Assembly (NCBI RefSeq): GCF_001435775.1
Contig: NZ_AZFK01000087.1
Location: 1 to 64,000, forward strand
Source: Limosilactobacillus ingluviei DSM 15946
GTDB lineage: Bacteria; Bacillota; Bacilli; Lactobacillales; Lactobacillaceae
Length of the DNA stretch: 64,000 nucleotides
Reading direction: 5' to 3'
Shown: positions 42,610 through 51,154 of the stretch, piece by piece
Position numbering within the stretch: the stretch's first letter is position 1
Layout: each line of letters starts with the position of its first letter
Translations under genes and position numbers: made by a program
The notes under the pieces: generated by a model
Databases searched by the model: none
Told to the model about the DNA's origin: nothing
What the model saw: only the letters and a program-made list of their open reading frames with translations

Positions 42610-43540
42610 GCACGGCACTAGCCGCCAATTCATCAAAGAAGTGGAAGAACGCCTCCTTATCCGCCTTCGTCACTAACGTCATTGGCGTCCCTTGCGGATC
42701 ACGTTCGGTCCGCCCAGCGGCTGGGCCGTCAACTCGCGCAATCGAAGCCGTCTTTTCTGTTTCCACCAATTCTGGTTTGAGCGCTGATAACGTCGTCAAG
42801 ACATCCCAAAGGTAATAAACCGAGTTGGCTTCGTAAGACAAGACCAAAGAATAACCTTGGCCGATTAAGTCAAAGGCAGGTTCCTGCCGGCGGGACGCCC
42901 AGTACATTTGTAATTCTTGCGTAAGGGGGATTTCTTCGGTGCTTTCTAAACCGACCATTTGAATATCTAATTTTGATTGCCAAACCCGGGCTACCGCTTC
43001 AGGATCCCAAAAGGCATTCCATTCGGCGGTTCCATCAAAGCCGGGTTCCAACACATTCCCATGTCCATCCAGCGAGCCGCCCATCCAGTAGAGTTTCTCA
43101 ATTTTGGCTTCGATTGACGGATCCACATCTAAAGCTAAGGCTAAATCAGAAATTGGCCCCGTCATGATTAAAGTCACTGGGCCATCTGCCGCCTGAATCT
43201 TTTCAATCATGTCTAAGTGGGCTGGCAACGGGGCTTCCGGCGTTCTAATGACGCCGGGTTCATTTAAGATGGGGAAGTGGTTAAAGGCAAACGAACTTAA
43301 GCGCCACTCCTTTGGGAATTGATGATGCGCCCGGGCAACTGACTTGGTAACGCTTAATTGGTCGCCCCGGCGGTTAAACCGATCAATGATTTTCCGAGAA
43401 GCTTCGGCCGCCGGTTCTAAATAGCCGTCGGCATCAACAACCCCGACCCCTAATAGTTTGATATCAGGGGCTTGTAGTAACAACAATAAGGAAATTAAAT
43501 CATCAACGTTTCCATCGTGATTAAAATAAATGTTCTTCAT
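42602..43540 (-). CDS. nucleoside hydrolase (IunH family)
   Basis: A 312-residue N-ribohydrolase that splits nucleosides into base and ribose for salvage. The N-terminal calcium/ribose site reads NHDGNVDDLISLLLLL, a variant of the DxDxxxDD motif in which the first Asp position is Asn/His-Asp. TLIMTGPISDLALAL and WNAFWDPEAV (Asn and Asp ligands) follow. The base preference is not evident. The start has GGAGGG. Its 3' end is duplicated at 39490-39503 by the neighbouring insertion. Confidence 0.88.
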   Translation of the reverse strand: MKNIYFNHDGNVDDLISLLLLLQAPDIKLLGVGVVDADGYLEPAAEASRKIIDRFNRRGDQLSVTKSVARAHHQFPKEWRLSSFAFNHFPILNEPGVIRTPEAPLPAHLDMIEKIQAADGPVTLIMTGPISDLALALDVDPSIEAKIEKLYWMGGSLDGHGNVLEPGFDGTAEWNAFWDPEAVARVWQSKLDIQMVGLESTEEIPLTQELQMYWASRRQEPAFDLIGQGYSLVLSYEANSVYYLWDVLTTLSALKPELVETEKTASIARVDGPAAGRTERDPQGTPMTLVTKADKEAFFHFFDELAASAVLK

Positions 43541-43685
43541 TTGGGGATCCCTCCAAGTGATTTTCTACAATTATAACCCAATCCAGCGGTTAAAACCAAC
43601 TTTAAACTTAAAAACACACAAAATGTTCGTTGTTCAAAAACGATAGGAGTTTTAACGATTTTATGTTTACATAATTTCCGAAGTG

Positions 43686-44279
43686 TTACCCAAAGTCGAT
43701 TTTATCTAGCATATGTTCTCGACTGACTTGGTCTAAGCCGAGGTAAGCTAACGTCATGGCTTCACTGGAATGATTCAACAGTTGCATGACCAAACCAATG
43801 TTGTAATTAGACTGGACATAAACCCGGTAAGCACCGGTTTTGCGCATGGTATGGGTCCCTAAGTAATTTAGATCCAACAAGCGCCCAACCTTGGCCATAA
43901 TTTGGTAAAACTGGCGTTCATCAATATGCTTTTGCGGGCGGGTGGTCGAAGGAAACAACCACGGCGTTTGGTTTTCTAAGCGTTGTCGCTTCAACCATTG
44001 CTGGTAAATGACTAGGTCGTTCATAACTGGTTTTAAATACAGGGTATTTTGTTTGCCAGTTTTTTTGTCAGTAATGTAGGCCCGTTCGCGAATAGCCCCG
44101 TAGTCGTCAAAAACATCCGCTTGTTTGAGCCGTAAAACGTCACTGACCCGTAGCAGGGTCGCTTTACCAACTTGAAAAATCGTATAGTTGCGCTGGCCGG
44201 CTTTAAAATTATGGAGCAGGGTATCTTGGACTTGTGCAAGGACTTCTTCACTTTTGATCGGTAAAACGAGTTGTTTCAT
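43686..44279 (-). CDS. catalytic-domain-only tyrosine recombinase
   Basis: A 197-residue integrase-family protein without the usual N-terminal arm or core-binding domain. All catalytic residues are visible: R44 (TLLRVSD), Lys near 72-76 (DKKTGK), H143 and R146 (HTMRKTG), H170 (LLNHSS) and Tyr179 (LAYLGLD). Similar short recombinases act as DNA invertases (fimbrial FimB/E type are about this size) or small element integrases. Palindromes with GTGTTATT half-sites lie directly upstream (44305-44337, 44384-44412). A GAAGTGTTA copy also overlaps its stop codon (43680-43688). Confidence 0.85.
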   Translation of the reverse strand: MKQLVLPIKSEEVLAQVQDTLLHNFKAGQRNYTIFQVGKATLLRVSDVLRLKQADVFDDYGAIRERAYITDKKTGKQNTLYLKPVMNDLVIYQQWLKRQRLENQTPWLFPSTTRPQKHIDERQFYQIMAKVGRLLDLNYLGTHTMRKTGAYRVYVQSNYNIGLVMQLLNHSSEAMTLAYLGLDQVSREHMLDKIDFG

Positions 44280-44304
44280 GGGTAAAATCGGCCCCTTTTT
44301 AATA

Positions 44305-44412
44305 GTGTTATTTTATCGATATTTACAATAATAACACATCTTAATTTTGGTGCCAAATAAAGCCTTGATTTAATAGGGATCGTGAAGTGTTATTTTATAT
44401 AAATAACACTTC
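44305..44412. promoter_or_regulatory. paired palindromes with GTGTTATT half-sites upstream of the recombinase
   Basis: The first is GTGTTATT (44305-44312) with AATAACAC (44330-44337). The second is a perfect 12-bp inverted repeat, GAAGTGTTATTT (44384-44395) and AAATAACACTTC (44401-44412), with a 5-nt centre. The size of the second (two 12-bp arms around 5 nt) matches a tyrosine-recombinase core site; autoregulatory operators are the alternative. The rest of 44280-44622 shows no gene. Confidence 0.6.
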
Positions 44413-44622
44413 GTAAGTGAGTTAATTGTCATTACCGGCGTCAAAAGGTGGCCCTATTCTGATTTTCCGCTCAGCTGCATTTTCATTTGACTAGTTGGGG
44501 AGTTGGTCAGCTAGCTGCAGCTGAACGCGAATCTAGTTACCCGACCAATTTTGTGGGACAATGGCGGGGCGGTAAGTCATATTAACTTTACCTTTACATT
44601 ATTATGTAAACTTAAACAGATG

Positions 44623-44659
44623 AAAAAACAACGATCCGCTAACGACCAGATCGTTGTTT
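44623..44659 (-). terminator. terminator of the choloylglycine-hydrolase-like gene
   Basis: AAACAACGATC pairs with GATCGTTGTTT; the minus strand continues with TTTTT. Confidence 0.82.
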
Positions 44660-44666
44660 GCCTTAA

Positions 44667-45566
44667 TTAATGAAAGGTCACCGGTTTGTGATACTTCTTC
44701 ATTAGATGACGAAGCGAGGCCCGGTGATGATGCTCAAATTCAAGATCGGTAAAATCATAGGTGAGGTGGGTTCGATCAATCACCCCAATATAGTGGGTAT
44801 AGTCGTCATGCCCTTCCAGTGGCTCCATTTGAACTCGTTCGAGAATTTTCCGGCCTAATAAGATCCCATCCCGGTGATCAGGCACCGGTTGTTTAGCCAA
44901 GGTTAACGCTGTTCGTAAGTAGCGGTTTGAAGGCGTCCGGGTGACCGGTAGGCGTTTAGGAAAAGCTGCCAAGCGTTCCTTAGTTGGTTCGCCCCCTACG
45001 AGGTGCGTCAACTTGGCTTGATGTTGTTCAATTGCCGGCGCATTAGTTAAAATGCCCAGGGGCGCCTTTTTAAGGCTTAATTGCTCATTGGTAGGTTCAA
45101 TTAAATAGGTACCAGTATCATCACTTAAAATCCAATGAAAGGGATGAATAATATCATGATCGTACCATTGCTGGGCAATAATCGCCAGCCGGTCCAAATT
45201 GTTTGCCACTTCAGCCACTGATTGGTGTTGGGTGAGCAGCCAGGTAATTACGTCTTGGGGGGTCAGGTTTAACCGGTAAAACTGGGGGGTTTCATAATAC
45301 TGAACTTGGCCCGGAAAGTACAATTCGGCACACGCTAAGCCGGCCTCGTTAACCCCATCCCCAATCAGGTAGTGTCCATCGGCCAGGCGCATCCCGCCCA
45401 ATACCGCATATTTGCTGGTAAGAAATTGTTCACTAGGCCGAACTTGCCATGCAAAACCGGCCGGGACGTAAGTTAAGCGCCAAGGGGTGGCTTTGAGGGG
45501 GAAATCCATGGTCCGCCCAAAATAAGCGTTATCTTGGCGATCCTGATAAGTAATTGCAGTACACAT
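44667..45566 (-). CDS. choloylglycine hydrolase family enzyme (bile salt hydrolase or penicillin acylase type)
   Basis: A 299-residue Ntn-hydrolase. Cys2 directly after Met (MCTAITYQ) is the nucleophile once Met is removed. R18 and D21 (FGRTMDF), the Asn of GVNEAGLACAEL, the Asn of GILTNAP and an Arg near SNRYLRT fill the other catalytic places. The family cleaves amide bonds in conjugated bile salts, penicillin V or acyl-homoserine lactones; specificity cannot be assigned. ATG 45566 is required to put Cys at position 2. It starts one base after the xerS stop, and its ribosome binding site lies inside xerS. Confidence 0.87.
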   Translation of the reverse strand: MCTAITYQDRQDNAYFGRTMDFPLKATPWRLTYVPAGFAWQVRPSEQFLTSKYAVLGGMRLADGHYLIGDGVNEAGLACAELYFPGQVQYYETPQFYRLNLTPQDVITWLLTQHQSVAEVANNLDRLAIIAQQWYDHDIIHPFHWILSDDTGTYLIEPTNEQLSLKKAPLGILTNAPAIEQHQAKLTHLVGGEPTKERLAAFPKRLPVTRTPSNRYLRTALTLAKQPVPDHRDGILLGRKILERVQMEPLEGHDDYTHYIGVIDRTHLTYDFTDLEFEHHHRASLRHLMKKYHKPVTFH

Positions 45567-45567
45567 A

Positions 45568-46638
45568 TTATCCTTCTTCCTCTGGTTTACTGATTTTAGC
45601 CAAGGCCGCTTTTTGCACGGACTGATCAACGTGGGTATACAAATCGGTGGCTGACGTGCCTTTTTGACCTAATTGTTGTGCAACTAAAACTTGATCCTTG
45701 GTAACTTCATATAATTCCGACGCCAAGGTATGGCGCAGCTTATGGGGCGTTAACGGGCGGCCAAACGCAGTCGAATATTTTTTAACCAAGCGTTCAATTG
45801 AGTTAGCACTGATCCGGCGGGTCTCGCCGTGATAATTCGTTAAAAAGAAGGCCACGTCCTTTTTAAGCGCGTGGTAGCGTGCTGCCCGGATTTGTTGATA
45901 TTGGGTTAAGTAGGGCATTACCCACGGTGCGATCGGAATACTGTCCTTTTGCCCCCCTTTCCGGGTGACATCCAGCATTTTTTGTTGCCAGTTTAGGTCC
46001 GCTAAGTTAACGTTGGCCGCTTCCGACACGCGAATTCCCGTTCCCAAAATTAAAGCAATAATCGCCAGGTCGCGTTCTTGATTAATCATAAAGGAAGCTT
46101 GTGCGCGTTTATCACATTTTTGGGGATATTCCTGGGCAATAAAGGTCAAAAAATCAAACTTTAACTCGCCCCGATACATATGCGAAGCTAACGCGTGGGC
46201 CCGGTAATTTAAGGTCTGCGTACTATTGAGCGACGGAATTTTTAACATTACGTTCCGCTCAAAATACGGTTCCCCATCATTATTGTCAGCCGTGATCGTC
46301 AGAAACTTAAATAGGGACCGTAGCGCATTTAAAGAACGGTTGATTGAAGTTGCCGAATTGGCGCGTCCTTGGGCGTTCTTGGTATGCTTTAAATCATCAA
46401 TGTATAGCATGATGTCTTCCCGACGCAAATGGGCCAACTCAGTGGTCGCAATCCGTTGATTATCCGTCGCATGACTTATCTGGTTGGCACGCAGCCAATT
46501 AAAAAAGCGGCGGAATTCGGTTAAATATTGGTAAGTGGTTGTCATCGCCAAATTGGTCCCCCGGTAGTAAGCCATTACGTAATCGGGCAGGGCCGCTAAT
46601 TCTTGCTGGATTAATTTCCGATAGCGATCAGCTTCCAT
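45568..46638 (-). CDS. xerS: tyrosine recombinase XerS
   Basis: A 356-residue recombinase with an N-terminal SAM-like core-binding domain (about 1-160) and a catalytic domain with Arg (GTGIRVSEAANV), Lys, His-Arg (TPHKLRHTLAS), a Gln/His region (LGQKGTSATDLY) and the Tyr of LYTHVD. The length and start match XerS, the single recombinase that resolves chromosome dimers at a dif site in streptococci, lactococci and some lactobacilli. I could not identify a dif site upstream. It shares a transcript with the Ntn-hydrolase gene behind it. Confidence 0.88.
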   Translation of the reverse strand: MEADRYRKLIQQELAALPDYVMAYYRGTNLAMTTTYQYLTEFRRFFNWLRANQISHATDNQRIATTELAHLRREDIMLYIDDLKHTKNAQGRANSATSINRSLNALRSLFKFLTITADNNDGEPYFERNVMLKIPSLNSTQTLNYRAHALASHMYRGELKFDFLTFIAQEYPQKCDKRAQASFMINQERDLAIIALILGTGIRVSEAANVNLADLNWQQKMLDVTRKGGQKDSIPIAPWVMPYLTQYQQIRAARYHALKKDVAFFLTNYHGETRRISANSIERLVKKYSTAFGRPLTPHKLRHTLASELYEVTKDQVLVAQQLGQKGTSATDLYTHVDQSVQKAALAKISKPEEEG

Positions 46639-46800
46639 CTTATCACTTCTTTCATGGGTTTTCGTTCATTCTATCATGTTTTCAGGGCAGTTCAAAAAAA
46701 TGCCGCCGTTCTTTTCAATCAATTGAATGATTATACGAATTGGCGACGTTTCGACACAACCAGCGATTAATTATGCTATAATTGTGTATAATTTTTGTAA

Positions 46801-46829
46801 TTGAATCGCTTGCGTAAGGTTGCTAAAAT
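46801..46829 (+). promoter_or_regulatory. promoter of the GNAT gene
   Basis: TTGAAT (46801-46806), a 17-nt spacer and TAAAAT (46824-46829). Extended -10 boxes TGCTATAAT (46774-46782) and TATAAT (46787-46792) lie slightly upstream and may give a second start. Confidence 0.55.
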
Positions 46830-46876
46830 AAAGGCATGAAAACGGTTTAATAAATAATGGAAACGGAGGGCTTCGT

Positions 46877-47458
46877 ATGAATACCACGACCCAAACCCCA
46901 ACAGTAACGTCAACCTGGCAAATTTTAGCAACAACCCAAATTACCATCCGGCCCGTCACTGCCAGCCATACTGATCTCACAACACTCCAAGCTATTGCTG
47001 CCGAAAGCTTTACGGCAACTTTTGCTCCCTATAACGATGTCCGCAGCATTACCGAGTACGTCGTCAATAATTACCAGTTGCCGACTTTACAAGCCGAAGT
47101 AACTGCGCCAACCTCCGCCACGTTTTTCTTAGAAGGAAACGGCCAACCGCTTGGTTACCTGAAGCTAAACTGGGGTCCAACCCAAACTGAACCGAATTTT
47201 CCGGGGGCCATTGAAATTCAGCGTATCTACCTCTTGCCAGCCGTTTGGGGGCAGGGATTAGGCCACCATTTGATGGATTTTGCGCTTACGTACGCCCGAA
47301 TGCACCATTTTAACCAAATTTGGTTGGGAGTATGGCAAAAAAATGAGCGGGCCCAGCATTTTTACGCGCGGTACGGCTTTCAGCCGGTCAGCACTCATTG
47401 CTTTTGGATGGGGGACCACGAACAATGTGATGACTTATTACTAAAGGAACTTTTTTGA
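46877..47458 (+). CDS. GNAT-family N-acetyltransferase
   Basis: A 193-residue protein. After a short Thr-rich N-terminal extension the GNAT fold begins at ITIRPVTASH. Motif A reads IQRIYLLPAVWGQGLGHHLM with the acetyl-CoA loop QGLGHH, and NERAQHFYARYGF is motif B. The acceptor (amine of a small molecule or a protein N-terminus) is unknown. The ribosome binding site CGGAGGG is good. It is adjacent to, but 54 nt before, the MarR-led operon and has its own promoter. Confidence 0.88.
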   Translation: MNTTTQTPTVTSTWQILATTQITIRPVTASHTDLTTLQAIAAESFTATFAPYNDVRSITEYVVNNYQLPTLQAEVTAPTSATFFLEGNGQPLGYLKLNWGPTQTEPNFPGAIEIQRIYLLPAVWGQGLGHHLMDFALTYARMHHFNQIWLGVWQKNERAQHFYARYGFQPVSTHCFWMGDHEQCDDLLLKELF

Positions 47459-47463
47459 TTTTT

Positions 47464-47492
47464 GTTGCAAATGCAACTATTTGCGGTAAACT
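47464..47492 (+). promoter_or_regulatory. promoter and palindromic operator of the marR operon
   Basis: TTGCAA (47465-47470), a 16-nt spacer and TAAACT (47487-47492). GTTGCA-AA-TGCAAC (47464-47477) is a perfect palindrome over the -35 box, the size of a MarR half-site pair, suggesting autorepression. Confidence 0.6.
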
Positions 47493-47512
47493 AGTACTGA
47501 AGGGGGGATGAG

Positions 47513-47965
47513 ATGGCAACCATTGTACGACAGATTGGAACAATTGCCAGAGCGCTGGATTCCATTGCAAACGTGGAATTCAAACAGCACCAGCTGGCCC
47601 GGGGGCAGTACCTTTACTTGGTCCGAATTGCCGAGCACCCTGGTATTATTGCCGAACAATTGTCAAAAATGTTAAAAGTTGATCGGGCAACAGTTTCCCG
47701 GGCCATCGCCAAGCTTGTCCAATGTGGCTTGGTGGATCGGCAAACTGCTCCAGACAACCAAAAAGTAAAGCATCTCTATGTTACTGAACTGGGGGCGCAA
47801 CAAGCGGCGTTTATCCAACGGGAAAACGCATACTCGGAACAAATTGCCCGCCAAGGGCTTTCGGCAACCGAAAGTCAACAGTTAACCCAACTATTAGCCC
47901 GGGTCGTTGAAAATATCAGTGCCGACTGGGACCGGGTTAAAGCCGGTGAACACCGGCAGTACTAG
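47513..47965 (+). CDS. MarR-family transcriptional regulator
   Basis: A 150-residue winged-helix regulator. QYLYLVRIAEHPGIIAEQLSKMLKVDRATVSRAIAKL is the helix-turn-helix and DRQTAPDNQKVKHLYVTELG the wing. The start follows GGGGGG. It is the first gene of an operon with an FMN reductase, a B3/B4-domain protein and a HesB-like protein, so a redox or toxic-compound signal is plausible. The palindrome over its promoter is the likely operator. Confidence 0.88.
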   Translation: MATIVRQIGTIARALDSIANVEFKQHQLARGQYLYLVRIAEHPGIIAEQLSKMLKVDRATVSRAIAKLVQCGLVDRQTAPDNQKVKHLYVTELGAQQAAFIQRENAYSEQIARQGLSATESQQLTQLLARVVENISADWDRVKAGEHRQY

Positions 47966-47993
47966 CAATAAAAGAGGAGAGAATAAGGAAGAA

Positions 47994-48542
47994 ATGTTAA
48001 AGGTCGTAGGTTTATCAGGTTCGGTCGCGGGGTCCCAAACAATCACCACCATGCGCGAAGTCGAAAAAGAAATTGGCCGGACCTACGGGACAGAAGTTAA
48101 CTTTAAAATGTTAGATTTACGCGATTATCAGCTTCAAGCTAGCGATGGACGTGATTTCCATGAGTATGATGGTGATACCTACCAAGTCGCAACCACGTTG
48201 GCAGTGGCTGATGCAATCATTGTGGGGACGCCCATTTTTCAAGGGTCAATTCCAGGGGCGCTAAAAAATGTCTTTGACTTATTACCGGAAGATGGCTTTC
48301 GGGGTAAAGTGATTGGGACGGTAGTCAACGCGGGATCACCGCGCTTCTTTTTGGCTGCCGAATACCAACTAAAACCGGTGCTGACGGCGATGAAAGCCGA
48401 AGTAATCAGTAATTGCGCTTTTGTTGAAGCCCGTGAGATTTACCGAACAGAAATTATTGAAGACGCGACAAAGCACCGAATTGACAAGGTCGCTCGGCAA
48501 ACCGTCGCGCTAGCCCAATTTTTGCAACAACAGGAATCATAA
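47994..48542 (+). CDS. NADPH-dependent FMN reductase family protein
   Basis: A 182-residue flavodoxin-fold protein beginning LKVVGLSGSVAGSQTITTM. The loop SGSVAGS binds FMN phosphate, and VGTPIFQGSIPGALKNVFDLLP is the second FMN/dimer block, close to the chromate/azo/quinone reductase type. ATG 47994 follows AAGGAAG and lies just after the marR stop; earlier in-frame starts overlap marR. It probably reduces quinones or flavins. Confidence 0.85.
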   Translation: MLKVVGLSGSVAGSQTITTMREVEKEIGRTYGTEVNFKMLDLRDYQLQASDGRDFHEYDGDTYQVATTLAVADAIIVGTPIFQGSIPGALKNVFDLLPEDGFRGKVIGTVVNAGSPRFFLAAEYQLKPVLTAMKAEVISNCAFVEAREIYRTEIIEDATKHRIDKVARQTVALAQFLQQQES

Positions 48543-48555
48543 AGGAAGGTAAGCA

Positions 48556-49278
48556 ATGTTAGAAGCAGTAACGATTGACCAAAGTTTTTTTGACACTTTC
48601 CCTGGCGCGCAAGTTAATATCTTGATTGCCAATGGCATTGACAACCACAACGCCACCCTGAGTGAGGCCGAACGGCGCAAGATGTTGCAAACGGCCATGG
48701 ATCAAGCCGAAAGCTTTTTAGGTGCCGCGCAGTTCAGTAAAAACCCCGTGGTAGCCGAATGGCGGACCGCCTACCAAGCTTTCAAAAAGAAGAAAGGGGC
48801 CCGGGCCTCGATTGAAGCCCTGCTAAAGCGAATTGACCAAGGTAAGGAGTTAACTCCAATCGATCCGCTGGTCGATATTTATAACTGCGTTTCCATTACC
48901 AATGGGGTTCCCGTCGGAATTGAAGACCGGGATAAAATCCAGGGCACTATGCACTTGGGATTGGTTGAAGAAGGGTTGCCATTCCAACCTGTCGGTGCCG
49001 ATAAAGATGAACCAACCTTAGCTGGGGAGATGGCTTGGTATGATGAACAAGGTGCCGTTTGCCGGTGCCTCAACTGGCGGGATGCCCAACGAACGATGCT
49101 GGATGAAACTTCACAAAATATCGTTGCGGTCATCGAATCGGTAACTCCGGACCAAGCAACCCGGGCCAACCAGGCTATGACGCAATTGGCCGAACAAATC
49201 GAACGGTATTTTGGGGTTGTTCCAGTACACAATGTGGTTTTAACGGCCGCTGAACCGACGGTCAAAGTAGCAGATTAA
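48556..49278 (+). CDS. B3/B4 (tRNA-editing-like) domain protein
   Basis: A 240-residue stand-alone protein resembling the B3/B4 domain of phenylalanyl-tRNA synthetase beta. VDIYNCVSITNGVPVGIEDRDKI and EVAWYDEQGAVCRCLNWRD-like segments (here EMAWYDEQ) are typical of free-standing members. Such proteins may hydrolyse mischarged aminoacyl-tRNA, but this is not proven for the short form. The ribosome binding site is AAAGGAAGG. It is the third gene of the MarR-led operon. Confidence 0.8.
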   Translation: MLEAVTIDQSFFDTFPGAQVNILIANGIDNHNATLSEAERRKMLQTAMDQAESFLGAAQFSKNPVVAEWRTAYQAFKKKKGARASIEALLKRIDQGKELTPIDPLVDIYNCVSITNGVPVGIEDRDKIQGTMHLGLVEEGLPFQPVGADKDEPTLAGEMAWYDEQGAVCRCLNWRDAQRTMLDETSQNIVAVIESVTPDQATRANQAMTQLAEQIERYFGVVPVHNVVLTAAEPTVKVAD

Positions 49279-49293
49279 CGGAGGGATCAGCTT

Positions 49294-49635
49294 TTGCGCT
49301 TAATTATTACTGATCAAGCCAGTCAAGCGATTATTAAGGAATTAGCACTACAAGCTGATGACGGGGTCCGTTTCTTCGGCAAGCAAGTTCCGGGGCAACC
49401 AGTTAATCATGACCATAAGCAAGGGTACGCCAAGGATAATCATCCGGTTCGCCCCATCATTCATGTCCACAAAGATGAGATTGATTATCACATTAACTTT
49501 GCGGATGCTTGGTTTTTTGGCAGTCACGATTGTTTAATTGATTACGATGAGGCCGAAGGGGTGATCTTTACCTTCCCCGATGCCCCGGACGGTATTTCCA
49601 GCGCCTCGATTGATTACGAACGTTTCTTACAATAA
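49294..49635 (+). CDS. HesB/YneR-like iron-sulfur biosynthesis family protein
   Basis: A 113-residue protein with the A-type-carrier beta fold (LIITDQASQAIIKEL, VRFFGKQV, IDYHINFADAWFFGSHDCLIDYDE) but without the CxC cysteines used for Fe-S transfer. This is the YneR branch, whose role is unclear. The start is TTG 49294 with CGGAGGG upstream. It is the last gene of the operon and is followed by a terminator. Confidence 0.8.
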   Translation: MRLIITDQASQAIIKELALQADDGVRFFGKQVPGQPVNHDHKQGYAKDNHPVRPIIHVHKDEIDYHINFADAWFFGSHDCLIDYDEAEGVIFTFPDAPDGISSASIDYERFLQ

Positions 49636-49650
49636 TAAAATTGCGAATAA

Positions 49651-49685
49651 AGTGGAGAGCTGTGGGGGCTCTCCACTTTTTATAT
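49651..49685 (+). terminator. terminator of the marR operon
   Basis: AGTGGAGAGC pairs with GCTCTCCACT, followed by TTTTTAT. Confidence 0.9.
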
Positions 49686-49733
49686 ACAGTCTAAAAATTA
49701 TGTTAAGTTAATCGAATCTGAAAAATTTATATC

Positions 49734-49906
49734 TGCATAAAATCAACCATTTTCTTTCGCCTTAAATCCCACTATTTGCCTAGTCTATCAGCTTTTTATC
49801 CTAATTTAAGCCGGCAAACAACTTTACTTTTTAATGTATAAAAATAACAATTCTCCCCTTTAGGTTGCATGGATATCCAATTAGTTCTATAATGCATAAC
49901 AATCCA
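49734..49906 (+). promoter_or_regulatory. argG promoter with ArgR-like boxes
   Basis: The promoter is TTGCAT (49865-49870), 17 nt and TATAAT (49888-49893). TGCATAACAATCCA (49893-49906) fits the ARG-box pattern TGNAT-N4-ATNCA and begins on the last base of the -10 box. TGTATAAAAATAACA (49835-49849) lies just upstream, with a weaker TGCATAAAATCAA at 49734-49746. Spacing and position suit ArgR repression by arginine. The regulator gene is not in the window. Confidence 0.7.
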
Positions 49907-49936
49907 TTGAAAATGAATGATAAAGGAGCGAGGAAA

Positions 49937-51154
49937 ATGGCAAAAGACAAGGTTGTATTAGCTTACTCCGGTGGTTTGGATACCTCGGTTGAAATTGCAT
50001 GGTTGAAGAATAAGGGATATGACGTGATTGCCGTGTGTATTGACGTGGGTGAAGGGAAAGATTTGGCCGCGATCCAGCAAAAAGGTCGCCAAGTCGGCGC
50101 CGTCGAATCAATCGTAATTGACGCAAAGGAAGAATTTGCTACCGACTATGTACTGCCGGCTTTGCAATCTCATGCAATGTATGAGAATAAATATCCACTA
50201 GTCTCGGCGCTTTCCCGGCCCTTAATCGTTAAGCATCTGGTAGCAATTGCCAAAGCCAAGGGGGCGATCGCAATTGCGCACGGCTGTACTGGTAAGGGAA
50301 ATGACCAAGTGCGATTTGAAGTTGGGATTCACGCCCTTGCCCCGGAAATGAAGATTGAAGATCCGATTCGGGATAATCACTGGGCCCGGGAAGATGAAAT
50401 CGACTACGCGAAAGAAAACGGGATTCCAGTCCCCATTACCAAACAGAGCCCGTACTCAATCGATGAAAACCTTTGGGGGCGGGCCAATGAATGCGGTATC
50501 CTAGAAGATCCTTGGGCGGCGGCCCCTGCCGATGCCTACGAACGGACCACCGCGTTGGAAGATACCCCGGATACCCCTGATGTTATCACCATTACATTTA
50601 GCCAGGGAATCCCGACCGCTTTGAACGGTCAGGCCATGTCGTTAGCCCAATTAATTATGACCTTAGATCAATTAGCCGGCAAGCACGGGATTGGCCGGAT
50701 TGATCACGTTGAAAACCGGATGATCGGCATTAAATCCCGGGAAATTTACGAATGTCCCGCCGCTACGGTATTGCTAGCGGCCCATAAGGACATTGAAGAT
50801 ATCGCAACAGAAAAGTCCTTAGCCCACTTTAAGCCCTTGCTTGAAAAGCAAATGGCGGATTTAATTTACAATGGTCTTTGGTTTTCCACTTTGATGGACA
50901 GCCTGCAGGCTTTTATCAAGGAAAGTCAAAAAGACGTCAATGGGGTCGTTAGGGTGAAGCTATTTAAGGGCAACGTGATCTGCGAAGGCCGGAAATCAAC
51001 CAATTCATTATATGACGAATCACTGGCTACTTATACCGCGGCGGATCAATTTGACTCAGAAGCCGCCGCCGGCTTTATTAAACTCTGGGGCTTGCCAACC
51101 CAAGTCTACGCTCAAGTTCATCAAAAGATAGAAGGGACCGCCGATGGCAACTAA
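49937..51154 (+). CDS. argG: argininosuccinate synthase
   Basis: A 405-residue ATP-pyrophosphatase enzyme joining citrulline and aspartate. [18 protein letters not shown] is the N-type P-loop, and [16 protein letters not shown] and the [13 protein letters not shown] segment contact citrulline and aspartate. ATG 49937 has AAAGGAGCGAGG just upstream; an in-frame ATG at 49865 overlaps the promoter. It overlaps argH by 11 nt. The protein appears complete. Confidence 0.95.
   Translation: MAKDKVVLAYSGGLDTSVEIAWLKNKGYDVIAVCIDVGEGKDLAAIQQKGRQVGAVESIVIDAKEEFATDYVLPALQSHAMYENKYPLVSALSRPLIVKHLVAIAKAKGAIAIAHGCTGKGNDQVRFEVGIHALAPEMKIEDPIRDNHWAREDEIDYAKENGIPVPITKQSPYSIDENLWGRANECGILEDPWAAAPADAYERTTALEDTPDTPDVITITFSQGIPTALNGQAMSLAQLIMTLDQLAGKHGIGRIDHVENRMIGIKSREIYECPAATVLLAAHKDIEDIATEKSLAHFKPLLEKQMADLIYNGLWFSTLMDSLQAFIKESQKDVNGVVRVKLFKGNVICEGRKSTNSLYDESLATYTAADQFDSEAAAGFIKLWGLPTQVYAQVHQKIEGTADGN

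Noticed and set aside
46640-46870. A dif site for XerS upstream of xerS
   Set aside because: I could not find a convincing two-arm site with the spacing expected for XerS; the AT-rich words there match promoter boxes of the divergent GNAT gene instead.
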